64,000 nucleotides of DNA from Bog-473 sp963737745 (lineage in GTDB: Bacteria > Actinomycetota > Acidimicrobiia > Acidimicrobiales > RAAP-2), in assembly GCA_963737745.1 (NCBI GenBank), contig CAVTTR010000003.1, forward strand, positions 62,001 through 126,000, read 5' to 3'. Positions 8,074-17,513 of this stretch are shown one piece after another; the stretch's first letter is position 1; every line of letters begins with the position of its first letter. The translations under genes and the position numbers were made by a program. Under the pieces are notes generated by a model. It was given only the letters and a program-made list of their open reading frames with translations. It had not been told where the DNA came from and did no database searches.

Positions 8074-8547
8074 GTGACGAGCACGTACAGCAAGGATTCG
8101 GCAGCCATAGCCCGTTTGAACCCTCGGCAATATGAGGTGACCCAAAACGCCGCCACGGAGCCGGCATTTCACAATGAGTTCTGGGACCACAAGGAAGCGG
8201 GTCTCTACGTAGACATAGTGTCAGGCGAGCCACTCTTCACGTCCACCAAAAAGTTCGATAGCGGATGCGGCTGGCCCAGCTTCACGGCCCCGATTGAGCC
8301 TGACAACGTCGTCGACATCGTTGACCAGAGCCACGGGATGATCCGGACCGAGGTTCGCTCAACCCATGGCGACAGCCACCTCGGGCATGTCTTCAACGAC
8401 GGGCCACCCGAAGAAGGGGGTCTGCGCTACTGCATCAACTCGGCGGCCCTTCGCTTCGTCCCGTACGAGGACCTGGAGGTCGAGGGATATGGGAAGTACA
8501 AGAAGTTGTTCGAGAATCCCCCGACCACTCAGGAGGTGGCTCAATGA
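8074..8547 (+). CDS. msrB: Peptide-methionine (R)-S-oxide reductase MsrB
   Basis: MsrB reduces the R epimer of methionine sulfoxide in proteins. The protein shows FDSGCGWPSF, RSTHGDSHLGHVFNDGP and the catalytic-cysteine motif RYCINSAALRF. The CxxC pairs of the zinc-binding type are not seen. The start is a GTG at 8074 after AAGGAG. Its stop overlaps the msrA start by 4 nt (ATGA), so the two are a translationally coupled pair. The length of 157 residues is normal. Confidence 0.95.
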   Translation: MTSTYSKDSAAIARLNPRQYEVTQNAATEPAFHNEFWDHKEAGLYVDIVSGEPLFTSTKKFDSGCGWPSFTAPIEPDNVVDIVDQSHGMIRTEVRSTHGDSHLGHVFNDGPPEEGGLRYCINSAALRFVPYEDLEVEGYGKYKKLFENPPTTQEVAQ

Positions 8548-9062
8548 CCACAACAGAAAAGGCGGTTCTTGCTGGCGGTTGCTTCTGGGGTATGCAGGAC
8601 CTGATCAGGAAGCGTCCCGGGGTGCTCTCGACTCGGGTCGGTTACACGGGAGGCGAGGTCGCCAACGCGACCTATCGCAATCATGGAAGCCATGCCGAAG
8701 CCATTGAGATCACGTTCGATCCCAACGTGACCTCATATCGGGATTTGCTCGAGTTCTTCTTCCAGATTCACGATCCGACGACAAAGGATCGGCAGGGAAA
8801 CGACATGGGCAAGAGCTACCGATCGGCCATCTTCTACGAGGGCGACGCACAGCGCGCTGTGGCGGAGGACACCATCGCCGACGTCGAGGCATCCGGTCTT
8901 TGGCCGGGAAAAGTCGTAACCGAAGTAGCACCCGCAGGGCCGTTCTGGGAAGCAGAGCCTGAGCATCAGGACTATCTCGAGCGTTACCCGCAGGGGTACA
9001 CGTGCCACTTTCCGCGCCCGGGATGGGTACTGCCACGCCGAAGCGACAAGGTCTCCCAGTAG
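8544..9062 (+). CDS. msrA: Peptide-methionine (S)-S-oxide reductase MsrA
   Basis: MsrA reduces the S epimer of methionine sulfoxide. The catalytic motif GGCFWGMQDL lies at residues 11-20, followed by GYTGGEVANATYRN, a SHAEAIEITFDP segment and the EPEHQDYLERYP block. The length of 172 residues is typical. It is coupled to msrB by a 4-nt overlap. A hairpin follows the stop. Confidence 0.95.
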   Translation: MTTTEKAVLAGGCFWGMQDLIRKRPGVLSTRVGYTGGEVANATYRNHGSHAEAIEITFDPNVTSYRDLLEFFFQIHDPTTKDRQGNDMGKSYRSAIFYEGDAQRAVAEDTIADVEASGLWPGKVVTEVAPAGPFWEAEPEHQDYLERYPQGYTCHFPRPGWVLPRRSDKVSQ

Positions 9063-9084
9063 GCAGAGGGGGCATGGACGTGCT

Positions 9085-9115
9085 CCCTCTCGGAAACGGA
9101 GAGGGCCCGCGGCCC
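9085..9115 (+). terminator. GC-rich hairpin after msrA
   Basis: CCCTCTC at 9085-9091 pairs with GAGAGGG at 9099-9105 around a 7-nt loop. A second small GGGCC/GGCCC hairpin overlaps it at 9103-9115. There is no T-run, so this is a possible but unproven terminator or mRNA-protecting structure. Confidence 0.35.
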
Positions 9116-9174
9116 GCAACAGGCCCGAAGGGCGCATAATGCTGAGGTTGCATGACAAGGAAGGAGACAATGCG

Positions 9175-9417
9175 ATGTTCCACCACGACAGCAAGAGGCC
9201 AGCGGACTTGCCCATTGCATCTCCCCGAGCACACACCGTGCGAGTGCTGAACGATCCTCAGGAACTGCAAGCCGCCGTTGAACGAGCGCAGGCCTTCGAG
9301 CGACGACAGGTCGATGAGTATCAGCGTCGTGTCGGCGCCTACGACCGGTTCCTGAGCGCTACCGAAGCTAAATCCGCCGTCGCCATCCCCATCGAATCGT
9401 CGGCCACGTTGTCCTGA
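9175..9417 (+). CDS. Small hypothetical protein
   Basis: An 80-residue product starting MFHHDSKRPADL from the ATG at 9175, which follows AAGGAGA at a good distance. The middle (ELQAAVERAQAFERRQVDEYQRRVGAYDRFL) is predicted to be a long charged amphipathic helix. No family is recognised. An upstream in-frame ATG at 9139 exists without a ribosome site. Confidence 0.5.
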   Translation: MFHHDSKRPADLPIASPRAHTVRVLNDPQELQAAVERAQAFERRQVDEYQRRVGAYDRFLSATEAKSAVAIPIESSATLS

Positions 9418-9836
9418 TCGAGGCAACTCGCCGCTGACCTCCTGTTTCGGAGAGACTCGCTCCGCACATTCTCATCTGCGCAGAACAGAAGCTTCTCCAG
9501 CCTCGACCGAACGCAGCCCGAGGTTTCGATCCTGGTCGGTGACAGATACCGGCTGGTGATGATGAGCGTGAACTGGCGTCCCCGCTCCTACTCTCCAGCT
9601 GAGCCCGCATCTTTCGAGGCACGCCCGGGGCCACCCAGACCAATCGTTCGGGCTGGCCCAGAGGCTCTCGAGTGATTCGATACTACGGCTGTATCCTTCG
9701 CGTACTGTGACGACTACGGAAACTCGGATCGCCGCAACCGGCCTGACGGTAACGGCCAAGACGGAGCCCGTCTCATGGAGGATCTGAACTGGCAGCGGCG
9801 TCTTGCGATGCGTCCTTCGCGGGCTCGGGGGCATCG
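9418..9836. other. Intergenic region without a supported gene
   Basis: Open stretches exist on both strands but none has both a plausible start and family resemblance. A short plus-strand frame of 26 codons starts with a GTG at 9707; it is not supported further. The region probably carries the promoter of the glycosyltransferase locus. Confidence 0.4.
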
Positions 9837-10710
9837 GTGACGGCGGCCCTTCGGCCCCACGTGAGCGTGGTCGTGTCGACATATCGCCGGCCGGACCTAC
9901 TGGCGCTGCAGCTCCGTTCCCTTGCCGCGCAGGACTATGAGGCTCCCTATGAGGTTGTGGTGGCGGACAATTCCGGGGACGGCGCCATCGATTGGCTCGT
10001 CGACTCTTTCAAGGGGAAAATCGATATTCGCCTCGTCGACGCGAGCGGCCGTCCCGGAGGCGCGGCGGCTCGCAATTACCGGCTGGAAGGCCTGTCGCGC
10101 TGACCGCATCCTTTTCCTTGACGATGACGACGAGGCCGACCCAGGTTTCCTACGACATATGGCCGCTGCGCTCGAAGAGCACCCCTTCGTTGCCGGTCGC
10201 CTCGACCACGAGCGCCTCAATCGTAACTGGGTGGCAAGAGCCCTGAGCCCCTGGCAGACGGAACGCCTCATGGATGGATGGGGCTTCCTCCCCTACGCCA
10301 ATGGCGGAACCATTGGCGTAGGGCGCGTGCTGCTCGAAGCCGTGGGAGGGTGGCCGGAAAACCTCGGGCACTCGGATGACGTTGCTCTCTGCTGGAGCAT
10401 TGGGCTGACCGGAGCCCGGCTCCAGCTGGTGCCTGCGGCGGTCATCTATTATCGACATCGCTCCTCAGCATGGTCCTACCTCAGTCAGGAATGGGCGTCG
10501 GGAGTTTCCGACCTCCGTTTACACCAGCAATTTGGCAACGTGGGAATGCCGTTTCCGCGGCCCGGCTGGGGCTACTCAAAGAAGGGATTCGTGAAGGACC
10601 TGGCCCAGGTCCGATCGCGCGGCGACCTGCTTGTGTGGGTGGGTACAGCGTTGCGGATGCTCGCTCGCGTCCGGGCGGCGCGCCAGATGTCAGGCGAACG
10701 AAGACGTTGA
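9837..10710 (+). CDS. Glycosyltransferase family 2 (frameshifted)
   Basis: The N-terminal half reads VSVVVSTYRRPDLLALQLRSL and VVADNSGDG, the nucleotide-sugar part of a GT-A fold. At about 10095 the frame ends in a stop; moving by one base continues at once with CRADRILFLDDDDEADPGF, containing the metal-binding DxD, and runs to 10710. One extra base in a GGAAGGCC stretch explains the break. The joined product is about 290 residues, lacks transmembrane segments and has a C-terminal lid region with GWPENLGHSDDVALCWSIGL. It is the first gene of a possible polysaccharide locus. Confidence 0.8.
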
Positions 10711-12740
10711 ACGCACCCTGGCTACCCGAGGAGCAGCGCGACGTGTCCCCTCTGTCGGGTTGGAGTCGGTCCCATTGGGAATCGACCGCCGACCACATGC
10801 TCGCGGCAATCCGCTCCCACACCTCGCCGGGGGGCTCCTTCGTGGTGACATCGATTGATCAGACCCCCACGACCGGGCTCGAGGGCTTTGCCCGCGCAGC
10901 ACTTCTGGCCGCCTACCGCACCGTCGGCACCGATGACCCTCGCGTCCGCGACCCTCTGTTGTCGTGGCTCGGACGTGGTGTGGAAATCGGCTGCAGTCCG
11001 GGCCAACCAGAATCGTGGCCGACACCGTCCGATCGCCACCAGGCCATTGTGGAGGCAGCGTGGATCGCCATAGCCCTGTCCGAGACACGAAGCTCCCTTT
11101 GGGAGCAGCTTCCGCTGAACTCAAGGCGGAACGTTGTCAATTGGCTCGCCTCAGTGCAGGGAAAGGCCGTTTACCGCAACAACTGGATGATGTACCCAGT
11201 CATCGTCGATGCCTTTCTCGAGCAAGTAGCAGGGCGCGCGATGACGGCACAGTCGACCGACGCGCTGCGCCAAATGGACGCGATGCACCATCGTGACGGG
11301 TGGTACTCGGACGGACCGGGATCATGTTTTGGTCACTACAGCGCGTGGGGCATGCAGCTTTTGCTGGCGCACTGGCTCCGCATGACGGGAGGTGAGGCCT
11401 TTCCGGGGGGTCCGGATGTGATCCGCGAACGCCTCAATTCCTTTCTCGCTGAGTACGCGTATTTCATAGGCAGCGACGGTGGTCCTGTCTTACACGGCCG
11501 TTCTCTGGTCTACCGATTTGCGGGGGCGGCGCCGTTCTGGCTTGGACAAATGCTCGAAGCCACCCCGTTCTCCCCCGGCCAGACTCGCCGTATATGCAGT
11601 GGCATGCTGCGGCACTTCGCCATAAATGGTGCCCTCGACGAGGGCATCCCTCCACTTGGATGGTACGGGTCGTTCCCCGCTATCGCAGATGGATACAGCA
11701 CGCCACTCTCGCCGCTGCTTGCATCGCAAGCTTTCGTCGGCTTGCTCCTCCCCCCGTCTCATCCCGTTTGGACGGCGGTCGAACAAACCGTGCCAACGGA
11801 CGAGTCCTGGGGTATGGCGCTGGAGGGTCCAGGCTTGGTCGCCATTGGCGAGGCTGATGGTGTCATCCGCATTGCCTCGCACGGGGCGTCGTCTCCGGCG
11901 GTGGCCAACCATCCGGGATACCGGCGGGTCTCGTACAGCAATCGGAGCGCTCCGGCCACAGGGCCTCTCGGAGACGAAGACATCGATGGGCAGATCACCG
12001 TGTTCGCGCAGAACGGTACGAAGCTTCGGCGGCGGAACTTCAACCTGCTGTCCGCCGGTGATCGTTATGCAGCATCGTCGTGGATTCCCCGACCGGACAC
12101 CCCTTCCATAGACCGCACGTTCACCAAGAGGCTCATGAGGCGACTTCGCCTGCCATCGGCCACCGCAGTGCCCTCCACGTCGGCGCGTGACGACCGCTGC
12201 GAAACGGCGTCACTCGCGCTCGCGGGTGTGGAAGTGCGGGTCACACACCTCTGGTCGCTCGATGGAGGGACCATCCGGGACGGCGGTTTACCGGCGAGTC
12301 ACGACGAACCCCCGATGATCTCGGAGGGTGACGGTTGGTGCTTGGCAACCACGGCAGCAGGACTGACAAGTGGAGTCATCGGTCTCTACGGATGGAGAAG
12401 CACCGGTCACCTGACTGGTGTAGATGCATCTCCATTCGGGTCGCATACGGAGATCCCATACATCGATAGTCCTTTCGTCCTACCTGAAGCGATTCTGATC
12501 ACCGCGCACGTCCTCACTCAGACAGCTGTCGATCCCGAGGCCGTCCGGGACAGCGTTACGGTAGAGATAGTGAGCAACCGTTGCGTTATCCTGGGTGGTC
12601 CAGGAGGAGTAAAGCTGCTCGTCCAGCTTTACCGGCCCGCCCGCTTGGATAGACGTCTGGGCAACCTTGGACGAGACGGGGTCTATCGCTACGCTCGATG
12701 GTCGCCGGACGGAAGCAGTTACTCGTTATCGGGTTCGTAA
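10707..12740 (+). CDS. DUF2264-domain protein
   Basis: A protein of about 677 residues that resembles the DUF2264 family, an alpha-barrel type protein group with uncharacterised roles near sugar metabolism. Recognisable blocks include WESTADHMLAAI, NNWMMYPVIVDAFLE, RDGWYSDGPGSCFGHYSAWG and RSLVYRFAGAAPFW. The chosen start is the TTG at 10707, whose last two bases overlap the TGA of the glycosyltransferase; a GTG at 10743 is an alternative. The frame is open further upstream, inside the glycosyltransferase gene, but that part looks non-coding. It ends in a 22-nt overlap with the convergent dioxygenase gene. Confidence 0.78.
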   Translation: MNAPWLPEEQRDVSPLSGWSRSHWESTADHMLAAIRSHTSPGGSFVVTSIDQTPTTGLEGFARAALLAAYRTVGTDDPRVRDPLLSWLGRGVEIGCSPGQPESWPTPSDRHQAIVEAAWIAIALSETRSSLWEQLPLNSRRNVVNWLASVQGKAVYRNNWMMYPVIVDAFLEQVAGRAMTAQSTDALRQMDAMHHRDGWYSDGPGSCFGHYSAWGMQLLLAHWLRMTGGEAFPGGPDVIRERLNSFLAEYAYFIGSDGGPVLHGRSLVYRFAGAAPFWLGQMLEATPFSPGQTRRICSGMLRHFAINGALDEGIPPLGWYGSFPAIADGYSTPLSPLLASQAFVGLLLPPSHPVWTAVEQTVPTDESWGMALEGPGLVAIGEADGVIRIASHGASSPAVANHPGYRRVSYSNRSAPATGPLGDEDIDGQITVFAQNGTKLRRRNFNLLSAGDRYAASSWIPRPDTPSIDRTFTKRLMRRLRLPSATAVPSTSARDDRCETASLALAGVEVRVTHLWSLDGGTIRDGGLPASHDEPPMISEGDGWCLATTAAGLTSGVIGLYGWRSTGHLTGVDASPFGSHTEIPYIDSPFVLPEAILITAHVLTQTAVDPEAVRDSVTVEIVSNRCVILGGPGGVKLLVQLYRPARLDRRLGNLGRDGVYRYARWSPDGSSYSLSGS

Positions 12741-13702
12741 CCCTCCGAGACGCCCCCCTGAGTCCATTTGGGATGCACGCCCACGGCATCGGCACTCTGG
12801 CCGATAGCGGCGGACAGCTCGGCGAATCGACGGGGTAGTACCGCTCCTTGTAACTCGAGTGACCGTTCCCAAGACCGTCGTCGAAATGACCTCGCGTCTG
12901 GTGCGAATTTCAGAATCCAGGCCGCCCGGACCTCGTCTCTCTCGTTTCTCCCCGAACCGTGCACGGCGAGTTCGCCGTGCACGGTGAATCCGCCGGCAGG
13001 AACAGGACAAGCCAGCGTAGCGGACTCGTCTATGCCGCGAGCCCAGAGCCCGTCGCGACCGGCAGGCTGGTGGTCGAGGAGGCGATCGGGCGTCTCGGGC
13101 AGGAATCGCATACAGCCGTTATCGATAGTTGCGTCGACGAGAGCTAGCCAGATGGTCGCGGTCGGGACCCTTGACGTCGGGTTGAAAGCACGGTCTTGGT
13201 GCAGCGCCGTCGGCGCTCCATTGTGACCTGGCTTGAAGATTGCATGATCGATGGCTAGCCGAACGGGGCCACCGAGGAGCTTCCCAGCAGCATGAGCGAG
13301 CGTGCGGTAGGCGTCGGTCTGCAAAAGCCTTGGTTCGACGTGTGAGGTGTTGACGATCTCAGGTACCGAACCATTCGACGGAGCCAAATCATGGACCCAG
13401 ACGCGGGGAACCTGCTGGGCTCGGCCGAACAGGGCGTCGAGGAGTTCCCTCACCTGCCGTCGAGCCGACTCATTGATGACGGGACGATCAACTACCAGGA
13501 ATCCGTTCTGGTGGAACCGGTTCCTTTCGTCGTCCGTGACCACAGCCGTCCGCAGTGAGGGGAAGGTGCGCACCGCTGTCAGGACCTCGCCGCCGCCGAA
13601 GCACGTGGGAACGCGGCAAATGTCGGTATTTCGGCGAGAACCCCCAAACCTGGCATGGTCATAGAAGTAGGCCGTCCGCATTGCATTGTCAAACCGGACC
13701 AC
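12719..13702 (-). CDS. Phytanoyl-CoA dioxygenase (PhyH)-like protein
   Basis: Fe(II)/2-oxoglutarate oxygenases of the PhyH family have an HxD...H iron site. Here the HxD is in TALHQDRAFN and the distal histidine is in FTVHGELAVHGSGRNERDEVRAAW. The core starts at VVTDDERNRFHQNGFLVVDRP near residue 54. The preceding N-terminal part is unlike the family and may be shorter in reality. The start used is a GTG at 13702, with an ATG at about 13681 as alternative. It is in the same direction as, and 50 nt after, the GT4 gene, which suggests a role in modifying a sugar, lipid or secondary metabolite. The substrate is unknown. Confidence 0.75.
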   Translation of the reverse strand: MVRFDNAMRTAYFYDHARFGGSRRNTDICRVPTCFGGGEVLTAVRTFPSLRTAVVTDDERNRFHQNGFLVVDRPVINESARRQVRELLDALFGRAQQVPRVWVHDLAPSNGSVPEIVNTSHVEPRLLQTDAYRTLAHAAGKLLGGPVRLAIDHAIFKPGHNGAPTALHQDRAFNPTSRVPTATIWLALVDATIDNGCMRFLPETPDRLLDHQPAGRDGLWARGIDESATLACPVPAGGFTVHGELAVHGSGRNERDEVRAAWILKFAPDARSFRRRSWERSLELQGAVLPRRFAELSAAIGQSADAVGVHPKWTQGGVSEGYEPDNE

Positions 13703-13752
13703 GTCGCACGGTGGATCGATGTACCCACCCGATGGTTATCGCGAGCACGAAC

Positions 13753-14829
13753 TCATCGGTGCTCTCGTGCGACCGCCCGTTGGACATGCGAAAGGAACCG
13801 GACGGCTCTGCTTGCCCAATGAGCTGGTCGCTCATAGCGGACATCTCGATTGGTGAGGGTCACCACGTCGGCCCCGACCGCTCGATGATTGAGGAGGTCG
13901 GTGAAGGTTGCGACGACTGACTGGCGTTGCCGTTCGAGTGAATAGGTGGCCGCAATGTACCCAGCTGCTGCCGTGGCGACGGACACCAGCGGTGTCGGAT
14001 CGTCGTGGTATTGGCGAAGGATCTGCTCCACGACCACAACCATCCCATCGACGTCACCGTCGTCGACGGGGAACCCAAAATCAGGACGGAAGAATTCCCG
14101 ACCGCCCCGGCCGTCAAAGCCGACGACAATGCAGCCACAGGCCATGGCTTCGGCCGCTGGCAACCCAAATCCTTCGAGGTGGCTGAAGCTTAAAAAGATG
14201 GCCGATCGTCGAAGAGCGGCGGCGGCCTCTTGTTCTGAGACCGCATCGATCTCAATGACCTCCCAATCGTCAAGCAGCCCCCGGGCGTACAACATGCCCA
14301 TCACGGCCCGGGCTTCGGCGCGTCGTTTCCGGGGCATGAAGGCAATCGTCTTCGATGATTTGACATCGGGGTAATAAAGGGTTTGGTCGATCCCGAGTTG
14401 GAGCTTGTGCACGGCTAGGCCCGGAGTGATCCGGGCCATGAGGGCGGCACTCTCATCGGAGACCACCAGCACCCCATTGATCGTCTCGAGGGCCCGCCAG
14501 AAAGGGATGCTGGCCCGTTCAGAGAGCCTCATACATAGCTCATAGGGGTTCTGGGCCAGCATCACCCGTCGGATCCGTGGAGCCAGCGAGACGATACGAG
14601 GTCCGTACGCTTCGGGAATGACGAGGAGGTCACGCTGAGCGTCGAGGCGAAGACCTTCGGCACTTTGCATGACCGTCTGATGGTCGAACCAGGTGCAGCG
14701 AAAGTCCGGGGATCCTCGGAGAACGGCGGCGGGAATATTTGCTTGGTTCAAGATGTCCACGAACATGTAGATGCGGCGGATGCCACCCCAGGGCTTGTTG
14801 TCCTCGGGGGCGAGAAAATAGACGGTCAC
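13753..14829 (-). CDS. Glycosyltransferase family 4/1-like (GT-B fold)
   Basis: A 358-residue protein beginning VYFLAPEDNKPWGGIRRIY. The C-terminal half has the donor-binding pattern of GT4 enzymes: FLSFSHLEGFGLPAAEAMACGCIVVG, with the EGFGLPAAEA acid motif, then GREFF and DVDGMVVVVEQIL. It likely transfers a sugar from a nucleotide-activated donor. The start is a GTG at 14829. It lies at the right end of the GT2-DUF2264-PhyH group and close to the tRNA-derived repeat at 14944. Confidence 0.82.
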   Translation of the reverse strand: MTVYFLAPEDNKPWGGIRRIYMFVDILNQANIPAAVLRGSPDFRCTWFDHQTVMQSAEGLRLDAQRDLLVIPEAYGPRIVSLAPRIRRVMLAQNPYELCMRLSERASIPFWRALETINGVLVVSDESAALMARITPGLAVHKLQLGIDQTLYYPDVKSSKTIAFMPRKRRAEARAVMGMLYARGLLDDWEVIEIDAVSEQEAAAALRRSAIFLSFSHLEGFGLPAAEAMACGCIVVGFDGRGGREFFRPDFGFPVDDGDVDGMVVVVEQILRQYHDDPTPLVSVATAAAGYIAATYSLERQRQSVVATFTDLLNHRAVGADVVTLTNRDVRYERPAHWASRAVRFLSHVQRAVAREHR

Positions 14830-14943
14830 TGCGCTGCGCCGTCCGCGTGTATGCCTGGTCGTTGGCTGTCCGTCACGCTACTTGGCATCTTTGAACGCTC
14901 ATGATCGGTCGATTTCGAGAGAGGCGATAGGGGCGGTCGGTGA

Positions 14944-14990
14944 TGGTGGGCGCTGAGGAATCGAACCCCCGACCTGCTGGTTGTAAACCA
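14944..14990 (-). repeat. Truncated copy of the 3' half of tRNA-Val (candidate att site)
   Basis: This stretch matches the minus-strand tRNA-Val at 17867-17943 from the anticodon loop to the CCA end. It has an exact run of 32 bases, then one missing base and one substitution in the T-arm, then exact agreement over the acceptor end and CCA. The 5' half of the tRNA is absent. Such a 3' fragment in the same orientation is what remains at the far end after site-specific integration into a tRNA gene. Confidence 0.7.
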
Positions 14991-15093
14991 TAGGGGGATG
15001 AGCGCTGTGCTTCGAAGCAAATACCCTACTCAGTTGCTCAGGCATGCGGAAAACTATTAGGTGTCGTACTCTGCCTGGGATGGACTCCCCTGA

Positions 15094-15303
15094 CATGGTT
15101 ACCCTCTCGAGGCCATCAAAGAAAACGAGGTCTGCGACAGCAACCTCATCACGGAGAAGATCGGCTTTGGCATTGCCGACTTGGCTCAAATGTTGGGGGA
15201 GCTTTACGAAGCGTCCGGGCGGATCACTGTCGACGGGGGACTAAAGAAACGGATCAAGCTTCGTGAATACTTCATCCCGAATGTGATCGTGGAACCACCT
15301 TAA
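15094..15303 (+). pseudogene. Open coding-like fragment without a start
   Basis: A stretch of 69 codons between two stops reads like protein: LEAIKENEVCDSNLITEKIGF (in part) then ADLAQMLGELYEASGRI and a basic KKRIKLREYF segment. No start codon lies near its beginning, so it would be a fragment of a larger gene. No family is recognised. It overlaps the end of the minus-strand gene by about 60 nt, so one of the two readings may be chance. Confidence 0.25.
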
Positions 15304-16026
15304 AGTTGCAATGACAGGCTGGCGTCCTACGCCGATTGCCTGGTCAAACACGATTTCGGGACCGGCACCGGTCGACGGCTTCCAGCGCGAATGGCGGGCC
15401 GGACTCGAAAAAAACGACTGCAGGAGTTCCCGGTGGTCCCAAGGGCGCGTTATACGCCCGACGGCCGAAGGGGACGTAGCGGGCATCATCCGGGCTCGCG
15501 TCTGTCCACGTCCTTGTGATGGTGGTTACGTTCGGAACCATTACGGCCATCGTCGTCACTTCTCGGTGCTTGTCGTAGATTGCGGCTTTGTTGAGGAGCC
15601 ACAGCGGATCATCCACCAGCCCTAGCCGTGCAGGGTCTGGCACGAGAGATCGAACCACGCCCTGAACCACCGAATTCATCTGAGTAATTCTCAGATCGGT
15701 CCCCTCGTTTGGACTATCGAAGAGAGGAAAGGAGATCGACCTTTCGTCCTTTTCGCTCATCGTTGGATTCTCTGCCTTCCCTAATGCAAAGGCCAGATTG
15801 TCCAGGCTATTTCGCAAGCACTGCAGAGCATCTCCGATTACAACGGAGAGATCATTCGGCAACGGCTCAACCATTTCTGCCAGAAATTGACTCCTGTCCA
15901 CCCCGACAAATCGTTCGGAAATCTGATAACCCCCTCTCCGCCACTCATTGAGAAGCGAATCGACCTCAGCAATATGGTGCTAGCGCGAGCAAGCTTCTTG
16001 TGGTGGCTGGCCAGTGCCAGTGCCAT
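15241..16026 (-). pseudogene. Hypothetical protein with a CLRNSLDNLAFAL-type helical domain, two frameshifts
   Basis: Reading from the ATG at 16026 gives MALALASHHKKLARA. A shift near 15967 leads to AEVDSLLNEWRRGGYQIS and a long frame with ALQCLRNSLDNLAFALGKAE, ISFPLFD and AIYDKHREVT. A second shift near 15360 gives PEIVFDQAIGVG and the end RWFHDHIRDEVF. The joined protein of about 260 residues resembles a widespread group of uncharacterised proteins found in varied bacteria. The middle frame alone covers 15344-15901. It lies inside the tRNA-bounded island. Confidence 0.5.
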
Positions 16027-16082
16027 CTATCCCTCCCCTATTGCCGGCGACCTCGAGGGTCTTCGGCCCGCTTTGTTTCGGG

Positions 16083-16799
16083 TCATGGAAGGCCGAGATC
16101 CCAGTAGACCTCTGACCCAAGATCAGTGAAGAGCTCCCGGGTTGACGTCGGCCCATTGAGAGCCCGAACCTGAGACGCATAACAGTTCACGGCTGACCAT
16201 TTCTTGGTTGTTCCATCGTCCACATCAAGTTGAACGTTTGTCAGCTCCATGTCACTAAGGCCAAACTGGGCATACGCTCTGGCGTGATGCTCACCTCCAT
16301 CGTCACGGGCCCCATACGGAAGGTCCCGATAGGCGATCCACCGACGATCTGGGTCACTGGATTTAGCTGCCAGGACGGCTACCCGCCGGACTTCAATATG
16401 ATCCGCATGACAGAGCCCGAGGGGAATGACGACGGTCGCGGGTCGGATCTCTACCAGTAACTGATGGATTCCAAGCCTGACTACGGCTGCCCTGTCTGGC
16501 CCAGGGCCGTATTGACCGTCGAGCGCACCGATCTCCCACTGAACGCACGAGAGGATCTTAAGCGCGTTCTGATCCTCGATTCGTCGTGCGGCAATAACGT
16601 CGGTACCAATCCCAAATCCGCACAGGTCCGGACTGTTGTCCCAGTTCCGATAGGTGTCCCATGCGGCAGGTGATGCACTGAAGACGGTTGCGACCGTGGC
16701 CCCAGGATTTGCGGAAAGTAATCGTCCGCAGCTCAGGACAGCGTCGTCAAAATGAGGGGACAGCACGACGACTGGCTGCTCTAATGCTGTCACATCCAA
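16083..16799 (-). CDS. PIG-L/LmbE-family deacetylase
   Basis: PIG-L enzymes are zinc-dependent and remove acyl groups, often N-acetyl from amino sugars. The zinc and catalytic motif is VVLSPHFDDAVLSCG near residues 11-25 (PHxDD), and the third zinc ligand is in LGLCHADHIEVRR. The length of 238 residues fits. The start is an ATG at 16799. It is the only apparently intact gene in the tRNA-bounded island, and its substrate is unknown; a sugar intermediate of the neighbouring glycosyltransferase locus is possible. Confidence 0.85.
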   Translation of the reverse strand: MDVTALEQPVVVLSPHFDDAVLSCGRLLSANPGATVATVFSASPAAWDTYRNWDNSPDLCGFGIGTDVIAARRIEDQNALKILSCVQWEIGALDGQYGPGPDRAAVVRLGIHQLLVEIRPATVVIPLGLCHADHIEVRRVAVLAAKSSDPDRRWIAYRDLPYGARDDGGEHHARAYAQFGLSDMELTNVQLDVDDGTTKKWSAVNCYASQVRALNGPTSTRELFTDLGSEVYWDLGLP

Positions 16800-17109
16800 A
16801 CGCTACCCATTCTCAACAATCGAAGGTCACGTCACCTTCCCCCTTCGTGTCGGCACCTTTAGGTTCGACCCACCCACGGGGATGACGATGAAGGAATAGC
16901 CCCCTTGGATTCCGTGATCGTCACTCGCCTGATCTGCAACCACTCGACCGGAGTGTTCAACACCGGCCAGAACTTTCGGGTCCTCTTCCCTAATAGGTTC
17001 CAAGAGATCCCACCCTTGAATCGACCCAACGTGTCGCGATACGGGATACAGAGTGGGAAGGGTGAACCCGATGCAAACTCGATCCATTCTGGGCCAAGGA
17101 AGACGTGAC

Positions 17110-17135
17110 CTTCGCCCGGGTGGTTCTGGGCGAAG
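17110..17135. repeat. Perfect inverted repeat (8-bp stem)
   Basis: CTTCGCCC at 17110-17117 pairs with GGGCGAAG at 17128-17135 around a 10-nt loop. No gene ends nearby, so its role is unclear; it could be a binding site or the end of a lost gene. Confidence 0.4.
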
Positions 17136-17414
17136 AGGATACCCTCAACCCAACCCCGAGCTCGGAGCGTTAGTCCTTGAGGCAGTGGGGGCTGTCAATT
17201 GGGAGTCGTTCAACCTTGCCTTCCTAGATCGTCCGGCCCGTTTCCCCAGTGCACGCTGCACCGGCCCATACCTACCGTGGGCGTAGGTCCGCCGTGGATC
17301 GAACTGCAAATATTCTTACTCCCCGGCTTTAAAAACGCTAGACAAATTTCGGTAAATGCCGACACATTCTATTACTTATAAACAAAAAATAATAACGCGT
17401 AAAGCAATCTTTGA

Positions 17415-17513
17415 ATCGTGACATCCAATCCCGACACTGTTTCGCAAACCGGGCAATAGGCCCGTTTTTTTTGTACATTGGCGCGGATTGTGACATACGC
17501 TCGCATTGTGACA
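17415..17513 (+). repeat. Three copies of a 9-bp motif ATYGTGACA
   Basis: ATCGTGACA occurs at 17415-17423 and ATTGTGACA at 17487-17495 and 17505-17513. The last two are 18 bp apart. They lie in the AT-rich part of the island on either side of a terminator-like hairpin. They could be protein-binding sites such as replication iterons or an operator; this is speculative. Confidence 0.35.
17450..17472 (+). terminator. Rho-independent terminator-like hairpin with T8 tail
   Basis: CGGGC at 17450-17454 and GCCCG at 17460-17464 form a 5-bp stem with a 5-nt loop, directly followed by eight T. This is the clearest intrinsic terminator shape in the window. No plus-strand gene is recognised upstream, so it may end a small RNA or a lost gene. 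Confidence 0.5.
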
